From: Flammeovirgaceae bacterium
GTDB lineage: Bacteria; Bacteroidota; Bacteroidia; Cytophagales; Cyclobacteriaceae
Direction of reading: 5' to 3'
DNA length: 46,118 nt
Assembly (NCBI GenBank): GCA_021299455.1
Contig: JAJTGQ010000056.1
Coordinates: forward strand, 1-46,118
Part shown: positions 15,865 to 24,029 of the stretch, one piece after another
How positions within the stretch are numbered: position 1 is the stretch's first letter
Layout of the letters: the number at the start of each line of letters is the position of its first letter
The notes under the pieces: generated by a model
Told to the model about the DNA's origin: nothing
The model's database searches: none
Seen by the model: the letters and a program-made list of their open reading frames with translations, nothing else
Translations under genes and position numbers: made by a program

Positions 15865-17052
15865 ATGAAATTGAGTAAAATAAAAGAATGGGCTGATAAA
15901 AACCTGCAAGGCGACAGGGTTATTTGGGCTGTTGTTTTTGCTCTATCGCTTATTAGCATTTTGGTTGTATACAGTTCTATTGGAACGTTGGCATACAAAA
16001 GAACGGCCAGTACCGAGTCGTATTTACTGAAGCACACGTTCATGGTGTTCTTAGGTTTAGGCGCTATGTGGGTTGCTCATAAAATAGACTATCGCTATTA
16101 TTCTAAGATATCCCGATTGGCGTTGTGGGTAAGTGTTCCCCTATTAATCTATACGTTCACCAATGGAACCACCATCAACGAAGCAGCCAGGTGGATTACA
16201 TTGCCAATCATTAACACTTCATTTCAGCCATCAGATTTTGCGAGTTTGGCATTGATTATCAACCTCGCCAGTATGCTTTCCAAAAAGCAACAAAACATTG
16301 ATGATGTAAAGGAAGCCCTCATCCCAATGCTAATATGGTGTGGCGTGATATGCGGATTGATTGCTCTCACCAATTTATCGACCGCCATGTTGCTGTTTGC
16401 GACTTGTATGTTGGTAATGTTTATCGGCCGTGTACCGGTTAAGTATTTGGCGATGCTGGTTTTAGTTGGCTTGCTCGCTGGAGCTGTTGCATTGAAGTTC
16501 GGAACACGTGGCGCTACAGCGCTAAGTCGTATTACTGCTTTTGTAAACGGCACGGAACTTCCATTTCAGGCAAAACACGGGCGCATAGCAGTGGCAACGG
16601 GTGGTGTCTTTGGGAAGGGGCCGGGTAATAGTGACCAACGGAATATTTTGCCGCATCCTTATTCTGACTTTGTATACGCCATTGTGATTGAAGAGTATGG
16701 AATGATTGGAGGAGTGATTGTTCTTGTATTGTATTTGGTTTTACTCCATCGAGGAATGAAAGCTGCCTATAATAGTGAGCGTGCGTTCGGAGGTCTGTTG
16801 TCGGCAGGTCTAAGTTTTGATTTGGTCTGTCAGGCTATGGTAAATATGGGAGTAGTGGTAGGATTGGGCCCGATTACAGGGCAGCCACTTCCTTTAATCA
16901 GTATGGGCGGCACAGCCATGGTTTTCACCGGTTTATCTGTTGGAATCATTTTGAGCGTGAGCCGTGGGGAACAGGAAGAAAACTGGGGACAAACTAGTGC
17001 TTCGAAAGAAGTTGTAGGTGAAGACAAAGATTTAGAAGCAAAAGCAGCATAG
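15865..17052 (+). CDS. ftsW: peptidoglycan glycosyltransferase FtsW (SEDS family)
   Basis: This 395-aa polytopic SEDS protein has about ten membrane helices and polymerises lipid II at the septum with FtsI. Visible marks are VIWAVVFALSLISILVVYSS at the first helix, ARWITLP, QPSDFASLA, KHGRIAVATGGVFGKGPGNS, HPYSDFVYAIVIEEYG and GQPLPLISMGGTAM. The gene holds the usual place between murD and murG, but the murD side is displaced by the four-helix cassette. The C-terminal tail is cytoplasmic and charged. Confidence 0.95.
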   Translation: MKLSKIKEWADKNLQGDRVIWAVVFALSLISILVVYSSIGTLAYKRTASTESYLLKHTFMVFLGLGAMWVAHKIDYRYYSKISRLALWVSVPLLIYTFTNGTTINEAARWITLPIINTSFQPSDFASLALIINLASMLSKKQQNIDDVKEALIPMLIWCGVICGLIALTNLSTAMLLFATCMLVMFIGRVPVKYLAMLVLVGLLAGAVALKFGTRGATALSRITAFVNGTELPFQAKHGRIAVATGGVFGKGPGNSDQRNILPHPYSDFVYAIVIEEYGMIGGVIVLVLYLVLLHRGMKAAYNSERAFGGLLSAGLSFDLVCQAMVNMGVVVGLGPITGQPLPLISMGGTAMVFTGLSVGIILSVSRGEQEENWGQTSASKEVVGEDKDLEAKAA

Positions 17053-17082
17053 TAATTTGAAGATGAGACAATTTGAAAATAG
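17053..17082. repeat. AATTTGAA word repeat after ftsW
   Basis: AATTTGAAGATGAGACAATT followed by TGAAAATAGG starts immediately after the ftsW stop. Related words (AATTTGAAAATT, GATTTGAAAATTTAC) occur at the murC-ftsQ junction, 19681-19718. This is a third, AT-rich type of spacer repeat in the cluster. Confidence 0.45.
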
Positions 17083-17152
17083 GCTCTGTTAACTGATTTC
17101 TTTAAAATAATATGTTACTAGTAAACCGACTGAAGACAAAACGATTAACCAA

Positions 17153-17196
17153 CTAAATTCTATATTCTAAATTCTGACTTCTAACTTCTTGAATTC
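17153..17196. repeat. solo TCTGACTTCT word repeat overlapping the murG start
   Basis: CTAAATTCTATATTCTAAAT then TCTGACTTCTAACTTCTTGA is a right-end type copy with no left partner nearby. Its TTCTTGAATTC end contains the TTG that serves as the murG start. In-frame stop TAA at 17168-17170 lies inside the repeat. Confidence 0.7.
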
Positions 17197-18325
17197 AAAA
17201 CAACCATATCGCATCATTATTAGTGGAGGAGGCACAGGTGGTCATATTTTCCCTGCGTTGGCCATTGCTAATGAGTTTAAAAGACGATATGCTGACGCTG
17301 AAATTCTCTTTGTGGGTGCCGAAGGAAAAATGGAGATGACCAAAGTACCAGAAGCTGGATACAAAATAATCGGCTTGTGGATAAGTGGGCTGCAGCGGAA
17401 CCTTACACTTTCAAACCTTTCATTTCCATTCAAATTAATTGCGAGCTATTTGAAAGCCGGAAATATTATAAAAAGTTTTAAGCCGAATGTAGTGATCGGG
17501 ACTGGCGGCTACGCGAGCGGCCCTATTATGCTAGCGGCTTCGAAAGCACGAGTAACTTCTGTGATCCAAGAGCAAAACTCTTATGCGGGCTTAACCAATA
17601 AACAATTGGCCCACAAAGCAGCTAAGATTTGTGTAGCGTATGAAGGCATGGAGAAATATTTTCCAGCTTCGAAAATAGTATTCACTGGAAATCCGGTTAG
17701 AAAAGACATTATCGATTTGGATACAAAACGTGAAAGGGCGTTGAGTCATTTTGCCTTTACTAGCTCTGATCGTACGCTTCTTATTTTAGGTGGAAGCCTT
17801 GGGGCACGAACCATTAATGAAAGTATTTTGGCTGGAATAGACAAATTGATTGATTCTCAGATTCAAGTCATTTGGCAGACTGGCAAACTATATTATGAGG
17901 GCATCAAGGCACAGGTCGAAAACAAAGATCTTAGAAGGATTCGCGTAGTTGACTTCCTGAAACAAATGGATTTGGCTTATGCAGCTTCTGACGTTGTCAT
18001 TTCGCGCGCAGGTGCATTAGCGATATCTGAATTGTGTATTGCCAAAAAGCCCTGCCTACTAGTTCCTTCGCCCAATGTTGCGGAAGATCATCAGACAAAA
18101 AATGCTATGGCGTTGGCCAATGAAGGCGCTGCATTGATGGTAAAAGATTCAGAAGCAAAAGAGTCTCTCATTAGCGAGGTGTTAAAATTGATTTATGATG
18201 AACAGTTGAGTGAGAAGCTGAGCGTCAATATTGGCAAGTGGGCAAAGCCACATGCTACTGAAGAGATTGTAAATGAAATTGAAAAACTGATTGGAGTAAA
18301 GCATGAAGTTAGAGCAATACGATAG
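17189..18325 (+). CDS. murG: lipid II synthase: UDP-GlcNAc transferase MurG
   Basis: This 378-aa GT28 glycosyltransferase adds GlcNAc to lipid I at the cytoplasmic membrane face. Marks are IISGGGTGGHIFPALAIANE at the N-terminus, GTGGYASGP, QEQNSYAGLTNK, GGSLGARTINE and AGALAISELCIAKKPCLLVP. No ATG exists between the in-frame stop at 17168 and the conserved GGGTGGH, so the start must be TTG at 17189 or another non-ATG codon. The TTG lies in a repeat copy that probably replaced the original upstream sequence. The 3' end overlaps murC by 23 nt. Confidence 0.95.
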   Translation: MNSKQPYRIIISGGGTGGHIFPALAIANEFKRRYADAEILFVGAEGKMEMTKVPEAGYKIIGLWISGLQRNLTLSNLSFPFKLIASYLKAGNIIKSFKPNVVIGTGGYASGPIMLAASKARVTSVIQEQNSYAGLTNKQLAHKAAKICVAYEGMEKYFPASKIVFTGNPVRKDIIDLDTKRERALSHFAFTSSDRTLLILGGSLGARTINESILAGIDKLIDSQIQVIWQTGKLYYEGIKAQVENKDLRRIRVVDFLKQMDLAYAASDVVISRAGALAISELCIAKKPCLLVPSPNVAEDHQTKNAMALANEGAALMVKDSEAKESLISEVLKLIYDEQLSEKLSVNIGKWAKPHATEEIVNEIEKLIGVKHEVRAIR

Positions 18326-19694
18326 CGTTTACTTCCTGGGTATAGGGGGCATTGGCATGAGCGCCATTGCTCGTTGGTTCAAGCATAAAGGCTTGCGAGT
18401 GGCTGGCTATGATCGTACGCCTACCCCACTTACGCACGAACTATTGGAAGAAGGAATGGAAATTCATTTTGAAGATAAGATTGAATTTATTCCCGGATAT
18501 ATTAGTAAGGAAAAAACGTTGGTAGTTTTTACACCTGCTATCCCAAAGAACCATGTAGAACATGCTTATTTAAAAGATCTGGGATTCACAATTCTAAAAC
18601 GCTCAGAAGTGTTGGGACTGTTAACGAAGAGCTACAAGACAGTTGCGGTGGCTGGAACGCACGGAAAAACCACAACCTCTTCGTTGATCGCTCATATTCT
18701 AAAATCGGCTGGCGTAAATATGGTTGGATTTCTGGGCGGCATTACCACCAACTACGATTCAAATTTGGTGATGGAGGGCGAGGTGAATGATAAGACCATC
18801 GTAGTAGTTGAAGCGGATGAATTTGACCGTTCTTTTCTCCGCTTGTTTCCAGAGATAGCTGTAGTGACATCTGCCGATGCCGATCACTTGGATATTTACG
18901 GAGATCATTCAAGCATGTTAAAGTCATTTCGGGATTTCATCAAACAGATCAACGCAAACGGAAGTCTGATTATACATGAATCAATCGAGTCACTAACAGA
19001 AGGAATTTCAGTTTCGAAAGAAACATATGGCATGAGCCGGGGACAGTTTTTTGCCGGCAATATTACCCCGACTGGTCGGGGCGGATTTTTTGAATTTGAT
19101 CTTCACGGCTTTGGAAAGAAGGTTGAGAAAATTCAGCTCGGTGTCCCTGGTTTTCATAACATGGAAAATGCAATCGCTGCTATGCTCGTTGCATTAAAAT
19201 TGGGAATAAGTGAAACACATATTCGCCAAGCACTTCAGTCTTTTAAAGGTGTGAAGCGGAGATTTGAATTTATCATCAAACGCGATGATTTGGTTTACAT
19301 TGATGATTATGCACATCACCCAACGGAGATTGAAGCATTTCTTACTTCGCTAAAGTCAATGTACGCAGGAAAAAAATTGACAGTAATTTTTCAGCCACAC
19401 CTTTTTTCGCGCACACGAGATTTTGCAGAAGGATTTTCAAAGAGTCTGAGTATTGCCGATGAGGTTTTGCTGATGGACATCTATCCGGCTCGCGAGGAAC
19501 CTATACCAGGAGTCACTTCTGATATGCTGTTCAAAAATATCACCAGCTCGGTGAAGATTCGCTGTAGCAAGGGGGATGTGTTACAAAAGCTGGAAGATTT
19601 GGAAGTAGAAGTATTAGCAACAGTGGGAGCGGGTGACATCGATACGTTTGTGAAACCGATCAAGGATATGTTGAAGAAGAAATTTGAAAATTAA
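18303..19694 (+). CDS. murC: UDP-N-acetylmuramate:L-alanine ligase
   Basis: This 463-aa Mur ligase starts the peptide stem. Visible are the N-terminal VYFLGIGGIGMSAIARWF, the P-loop VAGTHGKTTTSSL near residue 120, the VVEADEFDRSFL block, DADHLDIY, the arginine finger KGVKRRFE and DDYAHHPTEI. Length is normal. It overlaps the end of murG. Its last codons (KKFEN, stop) run into an AATTTGAAAATT word repeat, so the C-terminus may also have been altered slightly. Confidence 0.95.
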   Translation: MKLEQYDSVYFLGIGGIGMSAIARWFKHKGLRVAGYDRTPTPLTHELLEEGMEIHFEDKIEFIPGYISKEKTLVVFTPAIPKNHVEHAYLKDLGFTILKRSEVLGLLTKSYKTVAVAGTHGKTTTSSLIAHILKSAGVNMVGFLGGITTNYDSNLVMEGEVNDKTIVVVEADEFDRSFLRLFPEIAVVTSADADHLDIYGDHSSMLKSFRDFIKQINANGSLIIHESIESLTEGISVSKETYGMSRGQFFAGNITPTGRGGFFEFDLHGFGKKVEKIQLGVPGFHNMENAIAAMLVALKLGISETHIRQALQSFKGVKRRFEFIIKRDDLVYIDDYAHHPTEIEAFLTSLKSMYAGKKLTVIFQPHLFSRTRDFAEGFSKSLSIADEVLLMDIYPAREEPIPGVTSDMLFKNITSSVKIRCSKGDVLQKLEDLEVEVLATVGAGDIDTFVKPIKDMLKKKFEN

Positions 19695-19718
19695 TCGATT
19701 TGAAAATTTACAAATTGA
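19681..19718. repeat. AATTTGAAAATT word repeat at the murC-ftsQ junction
   Basis: AATTTGAAAATTAATCGATT is followed by TGAAAATTTACAAATTG. The words are tandem and partly self-complementary, and resemble those at 17053-17082. The repeat covers the last murC codons and most of the spacer to ftsQ. Confidence 0.45.
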
Positions 19719-19729
19719 ACTGAGTTTAG

Positions 19730-20491
19730 ATGAAAGCAAATTTTAGCATACGGAAAGAGATCAAAATAGCGGTAGTCCTTCTGGGGCTTTCTTTTTTGAT
19801 CGCCTTTAGCGAACGAAAACGCGGGGGGTCGGTGTGCAAAGATATTGTGATTGATTTGGACAACTTGAATGAAAATCATTTTTTAGATGAGGCCGATGTA
19901 TTGCAACTGGTGGAGGGAAGTGGCGAGCCTATTAAGGGTGTTGGTATTAGTCGAATTAAACTGAAGGAGATAGAAAAGAAATTGAAATACGACAAGCATA
20001 TTTTAGACGCTGAGCTTTTTGGTGATCTTAAAGGAAACTTAATCGTCAATCTTGAATTGAGAAGGCCGATTGCTCGCATCGTGCAAAATGATGCGCCTGA
20101 CGCCTACATAGCAGAGGATGGTGTCGTTATGCCCGTTTCGGAAAAATATACTTCTCGGGTGGTATTGATAAGTGGAGCCGTTAAACAATTGCTGGAAAGC
20201 GAAGACTTAAATAAATCTGAAGAGGGAAAACAACTTCTTGAAATGATCGAATATATCAATGAAGACAAATTCTGGAAAGCGCAGGTGGCGCAGTTAGATA
20301 TTGCAAAGAACGGGAAGATTTCAATTTACCCACAAGTGACGGGACAGTTGGTTGAATTTGGTAAGCCCGAGAATATCGAAGTGAAATTCAAGAAGCTCAT
20401 GGTATTCTATAAGGAAATTTTACCTACGCGTGGCTGGACGAGGTATGAACGTGTGAATTTGGAATATGAGGGGCAAGTGATTGCTGAATGA
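19730..20491 (+). CDS. ftsQ: cell division protein FtsQ
   Basis: This 253-aa bitopic protein has a short basic cytoplasmic tail, a membrane helix (about residues 11-29, IAVVLLGLSFLIAFSE) and a periplasmic POTRA-like domain (about 38-110, with DEADVLQLVEG and LKGNLIVNLELRRPIARI), followed by the FtsQ beta domain. It links early and late divisome proteins. Sequence conservation is low, as is usual for Bacteroidota FtsQ, but location between murC and ftsA and the domain layout are diagnostic. Confidence 0.88.
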   Translation: MKANFSIRKEIKIAVVLLGLSFLIAFSERKRGGSVCKDIVIDLDNLNENHFLDEADVLQLVEGSGEPIKGVGISRIKLKEIEKKLKYDKHILDAELFGDLKGNLIVNLELRRPIARIVQNDAPDAYIAEDGVVMPVSEKYTSRVVLISGAVKQLLESEDLNKSEEGKQLLEMIEYINEDKFWKAQVAQLDIAKNGKISIYPQVTGQLVEFGKPENIEVKFKKLMVFYKEILPTRGWTRYERVNLEYEGQVIAE

Positions 20492-20495
20492 AAAA

Positions 20496-20638
20496 GAATA
20501 TAGAAGTCAGAATATAGAATATAGAAATTGAGAAGTATAATGAGTAGACGCACAACATTAACGGCAAGTTACATCGAGTTTGAACTAGTTCTTAAAAGCG
20601 TGATTCTGACTTCTAACTTCTATATACTAAATTCTTTA
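20496..20638. repeat. gene-less inverted pair of AGAAGTCAGA/TCTGACTTCT repeats
   Basis: The left copy 20496-20534 (AGAATATAGAAGTCAGAATA, continuing TAGAATATAGAAATTG) and the right copy 20603-20638 (ATTCTGACTTCTAACTTC then TATATACTAAATTC) are in inverted orientation. They enclose about 68 nt. As at the end of the murD-ftsW cassette, the right copy follows a TGA. The interior has only a 42-codon ORF from 20540 that runs through the right repeat, probably not a gene. The unit fits an internal deletion form of the four-helix cassette. Confidence 0.65.
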
Positions 20639-20682
20639 AATCAGAGAGAAAATATAAACAACCACTAAACATACAGAACAAC

Positions 20683-21999
20683 ATGGAACACGAAAAAATA
20701 GTAGTAGGGCTCGACATCGGCACAACAAAAATTGTTGCGATTGTAGGTCGCCAAAATGAGTTCGGCAAGCTCGAAGTATTGGGCATGGGCAAAGCTGAGT
20801 CAGAAGGTGTAATAAAAGGAATTGTAACCAATATTGATAAAACCGTTTTTGCCATTGAGAAGGCTGTTAAAGAAGCCAGCGATATGTCGGGAATAGATAT
20901 TGGTGTGGTGAATGTAGGTATTGCTGGACAACACATTCGCAGTTCCATACACCATGGCAGTATCACCCGCAGTTCGAAAGAAGACGAGGTAAGCATCGAA
21001 GATGTCAATCGCCTTACGGAAGACATGTATCGAATTGTCATCCCACCGGGCAGTGAGATCATTCATGTGATGCCACAAGACTATACGGTTGATTATGAGG
21101 AGGGCATCAAAGATCCTGTCGGCATGAGTGGGGTTAAACTAGAAGCTGACTTCCATATCATCACGGCACAGACCAGTGCGATTAACAATATAAATAAGTG
21201 TGTACGTAGAGCCGGTCTTGAAATACAAGACTTGATTTTGGAGCCGCTAGCATCAAGTATCGCAGTGCTCAGCGAAGACGAAAAGGAAGCAGGCGTTTGT
21301 TTGATTGACATTGGTGGAGGAACTACAGACATCGCTATTTTCCACGATAGTATCATCAGACATACGGCTGTGATTCCATTCGGAGGAAATATTTTGACTA
21401 CTGACATTCAGCATGGTCTGATGGTAATGGCAAAGCAAGCAGAACAATTGAAGACTCGATTTGGCAAGGCGATTGCCGAAGAGGCAAGTCCCAACGAAAT
21501 TGTTTCTATTCCCGGAATTAGAAATCGGACGGCCAAAGAAATTTCGGTAAAGAACCTTTCCAACATTATACAAGCCAGAATGGAAGAGGTGATCGAAATG
21601 GCGCATGCAGAAATCATCAGCTCAGGTTACGAGAACAGATTAGCTGGCGGTATTGTAATCACAGGTGGCGGTTCACAACTAAATTCGTTGAAGCAGTTGG
21701 TAGAATACATGACAGGCATGGATGCGCGGATTGGCTATCCTAATGAACATCTTGGCAAAAGCAAACTGGAAGTGGTGAAGAGCCCGATGTATGCAACGGC
21801 CGTTGGCCTTGTGCTATCTGGCTTCCGTTCGTTGGATGAACGTGAAGAACGGTACAAGGAAGCAAAGGAAAATCAGAATCAAAAGACGGTGAAAGTAAAA
21901 AAGGAAAAGCAAAATCCAGCGTCTGATTTCTTTTCGAACATACTTAACAAAACGAAAGGATTGTTAATTGATGATCTGAGTGATAAGAATGAATATTAA
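20683..21999 (+). CDS. ftsA: cell division protein FtsA
   Basis: This 438-aa actin-like ATPase tethers FtsZ to the membrane. Visible are the phosphate-1 motif IVVGLDIGTTKIVAIVG, the phosphate-2 motif CLIDIGGGTTDIAIF, the adenosine motif GGIVITGGGSQLNSL and a C-terminal stretch (SDFFSNILNKTKGLLIDDL) able to form the amphipathic membrane-targeting helix. It lies 42 nt before ftsZ. Its upstream spacer is occupied by a repeat pair, so any native promoter here would have to lie within about 45 nt. Confidence 0.96.
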   Translation: MEHEKIVVGLDIGTTKIVAIVGRQNEFGKLEVLGMGKAESEGVIKGIVTNIDKTVFAIEKAVKEASDMSGIDIGVVNVGIAGQHIRSSIHHGSITRSSKEDEVSIEDVNRLTEDMYRIVIPPGSEIIHVMPQDYTVDYEEGIKDPVGMSGVKLEADFHIITAQTSAINNINKCVRRAGLEIQDLILEPLASSIAVLSEDEKEAGVCLIDIGGGTTDIAIFHDSIIRHTAVIPFGGNILTTDIQHGLMVMAKQAEQLKTRFGKAIAEEASPNEIVSIPGIRNRTAKEISVKNLSNIIQARMEEVIEMAHAEIISSGYENRLAGGIVITGGGSQLNSLKQLVEYMTGMDARIGYPNEHLGKSKLEVVKSPMYATAVGLVLSGFRSLDEREERYKEAKENQNQKTVKVKKEKQNPASDFFSNILNKTKGLLIDDLSDKNEY

Positions 22000-22041
22000 T
22001 AGTCAAAACAGAAAAACGAAAAACCACTAAACACCATAGTC

Positions 22042-23697
22042 ATGTTTGAACCAGTAACAGGATACAAATTTGATCTCCCCAAACATCACAAGTCAATCAT
22101 TAAGGTGATTGGTGTGGGTGGTGGAGGTAGCAACGCAGTCAATCATATGTTTCGACAAGGAATTAAAGATGTCGAATTTGTGGTAGCAAACACCGATTTG
22201 CAAGCGCTGAATAGCAGCCCGGTTCCCTACAAATTGCAGCTCGGTGTCAACCTAACTGAGGGGCTTGGATGTGGAGCTAACCCGGAGGTAGGGCGCGCGG
22301 CTGCCTTGGAAAGCAAAGATCAAATCCGCGAAATGCTGGCAGGAACGAAAATGGTTTTTGTGACAGCCGGAATGGGTGGTGGCACTGGAACCGGAGCCGC
22401 ACCTGTCATCGCAAAAATTGCGAAGGACATGGATATCCTGACAGTGGGTATCGTCACCGTTCCTTTCTCTTTTGAGGGAAAGAAAAAGCTAGGCCAGGCG
22501 GAGTTGGGGATTGAATCGTTCCGCAGCAGCTGCGATACGGTACTTGTTATATTGAACGACAAGCTTCGCGAGATCTATGGAAATTTGTCCATCGGTCAGG
22601 CATTTGGTGAAGCAGATAATGTTCTAACCACTGCTGCAAAAGGGATTGCGGAGATAATAACCTTAGCAGGATATGTGAACGTTGACTTTCAAGATGTTCG
22701 CACAGTCATGTTGAATGCAGGTGCTGCGGTGATGGGTACAGCTGAGACAAGAGGCGATACCAGGGCAATTAAAGCGGCACAGCAGGCACTGGCTTCTCCG
22801 TTGTTGGATAGCCATGACATCATGGGCTCAAAGAAAATTTTGCTTTCCATTATTTCTGGAGAGGAAGCTGAGCTACAGATGGACGAACTCACAACTATTA
22901 CAGAATACATTCAACAACAGACTGGTGACGAAGCGGAAGTTATTTTTGGTCATGGTGTCGACAGTGCGTTGGGCGATCGAATTCGCGTGACTGTCATTGC
23001 TACTGGATTTGATACCGTTCAGAAAACAGTCAAGAAGGAAGACAAAAAAGTACACGACCTCGACAAATCTCAAATCCCTCTTTTTGGGGCGGTCGATAAT
23101 TCCGTTAATCAACGAGGAGCTGACTTGGAACTAAAATTCAAGGATAACACTGGCTCACAAAGCGCGGAAACGATTAATACACCGCCTCCCACTGAGGTTC
23201 CTGTGGAAATTCCAATCGTTCAAAAGCCGTTTGACAGACCTATCCTAAAGACTGAAGAAAAGGTAGAGAAAGAATTGCCAAAGCAAGAAGAACGTGCCTA
23301 TACATTTACCCTTTTTGATAAGACCGAAGCAACAGACTCGCAACAGGAAGACGAAGGTGAAGAAAGCTTGTTTGCAGAAGATGATGAGTTTCAGATTGGA
23401 AGAGAGATTTCCGCAGATCAGGTGATCAATGATGATGGCTTGATGGAAGTGCGTAAAACAAGGGCACGATTGGAACAACAAGCTAAAGAGCGAAGAGAGA
23501 AGTTGAAATCCAATCGTAAACAAGAAATGACAAAAGAAGAATTCAATGAAAAGTGGACATTGCCAGCTTATTTACGCAGAGGCGTAAAGATGGATAATGT
23601 GCCCCATTCTTCAGAACAGTTCATTTCGCGATATAACTTAAATGATGATAATAATTTGTTGGGCAACAATAAATTCTTGCACGACAATGTGGATTAG
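22042..23697 (+). CDS. ftsZ: cell division protein FtsZ
   Basis: This 551-aa tubulin-like GTPase forms the Z-ring. The N-terminal core (about 1-320) has VIGVGGGGSNAVNHM and the G-box GGGTGTGAAP near residues 112-122. A long variable acidic linker follows (about 335-500). The C-terminal part includes WTLPAYLRRGV, the Bacteroidota-type conserved peptide, and ends in a further tail of about 40 residues. Length is typical of Bacteroidota, longer than E. coli FtsZ. It is the last dcw gene, and a terminator follows at 23954. Confidence 0.97.
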   Translation: MFEPVTGYKFDLPKHHKSIIKVIGVGGGGSNAVNHMFRQGIKDVEFVVANTDLQALNSSPVPYKLQLGVNLTEGLGCGANPEVGRAAALESKDQIREMLAGTKMVFVTAGMGGGTGTGAAPVIAKIAKDMDILTVGIVTVPFSFEGKKKLGQAELGIESFRSSCDTVLVILNDKLREIYGNLSIGQAFGEADNVLTTAAKGIAEIITLAGYVNVDFQDVRTVMLNAGAAVMGTAETRGDTRAIKAAQQALASPLLDSHDIMGSKKILLSIISGEEAELQMDELTTITEYIQQQTGDEAEVIFGHGVDSALGDRIRVTVIATGFDTVQKTVKKEDKKVHDLDKSQIPLFGAVDNSVNQRGADLELKFKDNTGSQSAETINTPPPTEVPVEIPIVQKPFDRPILKTEEKVEKELPKQEERAYTFTLFDKTEATDSQQEDEGEESLFAEDDEFQIGREISADQVINDDGLMEVRKTRARLEQQAKERREKLKSNRKQEMTKEEFNEKWTLPAYLRRGVKMDNVPHSSEQFISRYNLNDDNNLLGNNKFLHDNVD

Positions 23698-23790
23698 AAC
23701 AGAAGTTAGAATGGAGAAGTCAGAATATAGAATTGGCTATTTTGTAGCAAATACTTCTGACTTCTATATCCTGAATTCTAACTTCTAATC
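23698..23790. repeat. closely spaced inverted pair of AGAAGTTAGA/TCTGACTTCT repeats after ftsZ
   Basis: The left copy at 23698-23736 (AGAAGTTAGAATGGAGAAGT, then CAGAATATAGAATTGG) and the right copy at 23753-23790 (TTCTGACTTCTATATCC then TGAATTCTAACTTCT) are inverted with only about 16 nt between them. The pair starts at the ftsZ stop codon. It would form a long imperfect hairpin in the mRNA. Confidence 0.7.
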
Positions 23791-23792
23791 AA

Positions 23793-23880
23793 AAGGCATG
23801 GCATTTCCGGTATGACTGGTTTTACTCCATTCGTAGTGGTTGTTGGTGGTAAATATTTTTTGCCGATACCGGAGTGCCTT
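23793..23880. repeat. imperfect inverted repeat downstream of ftsZ
   Basis: AAGGCATGGCATTTCCGGTA at 23793 onward pairs with ATACCGGAGTGCCTT at 23866-23880, with one arm carrying extra bases and a loop of about 52 nt. The content between is not coding. It may be a structured RNA segment or the ends of a small element. Together with the adjacent repeats and the terminator it fills the 330-nt gene-free region before 24030. Confidence 0.45.
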
Positions 23881-23953
23881 CTTAAGGCCAGACTTTTAGA
23901 ATAGCTGTTAGTTATTTTTTGCAGCGTTCTGGTCTGTTGATTTTTTAGTATGA

Positions 23954-23981
23954 AAAGGCCCCGTCTACGCGGGGCTTTTTT
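23954..23981 (+). terminator. rho-independent terminator at the end of the dcw cluster
   Basis: GCCCCG at 23958 pairs with CGGGGC at 23970 around a 6-nt loop, preceded by AAAA and followed by six T residues. It lies about 260 nt after ftsZ and just ahead of the next gene on the same strand, so it should separate the dcw transcript from it. Confidence 0.85.
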
Positions 23982-24029
23982 GTTGTGTGTTGGATTTTAA
24001 TTCTTCCTATCTTTAGGAAACGAATCGGC

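Noticed and set aside
20540-20668. A 42-codon ORF (starting MSRRTTLTASYIEFE) between ftsQ and ftsA.
   Set aside because: It runs straight through the right-hand repeat copy and has no family resemblance, so it is most likely a chance frame.
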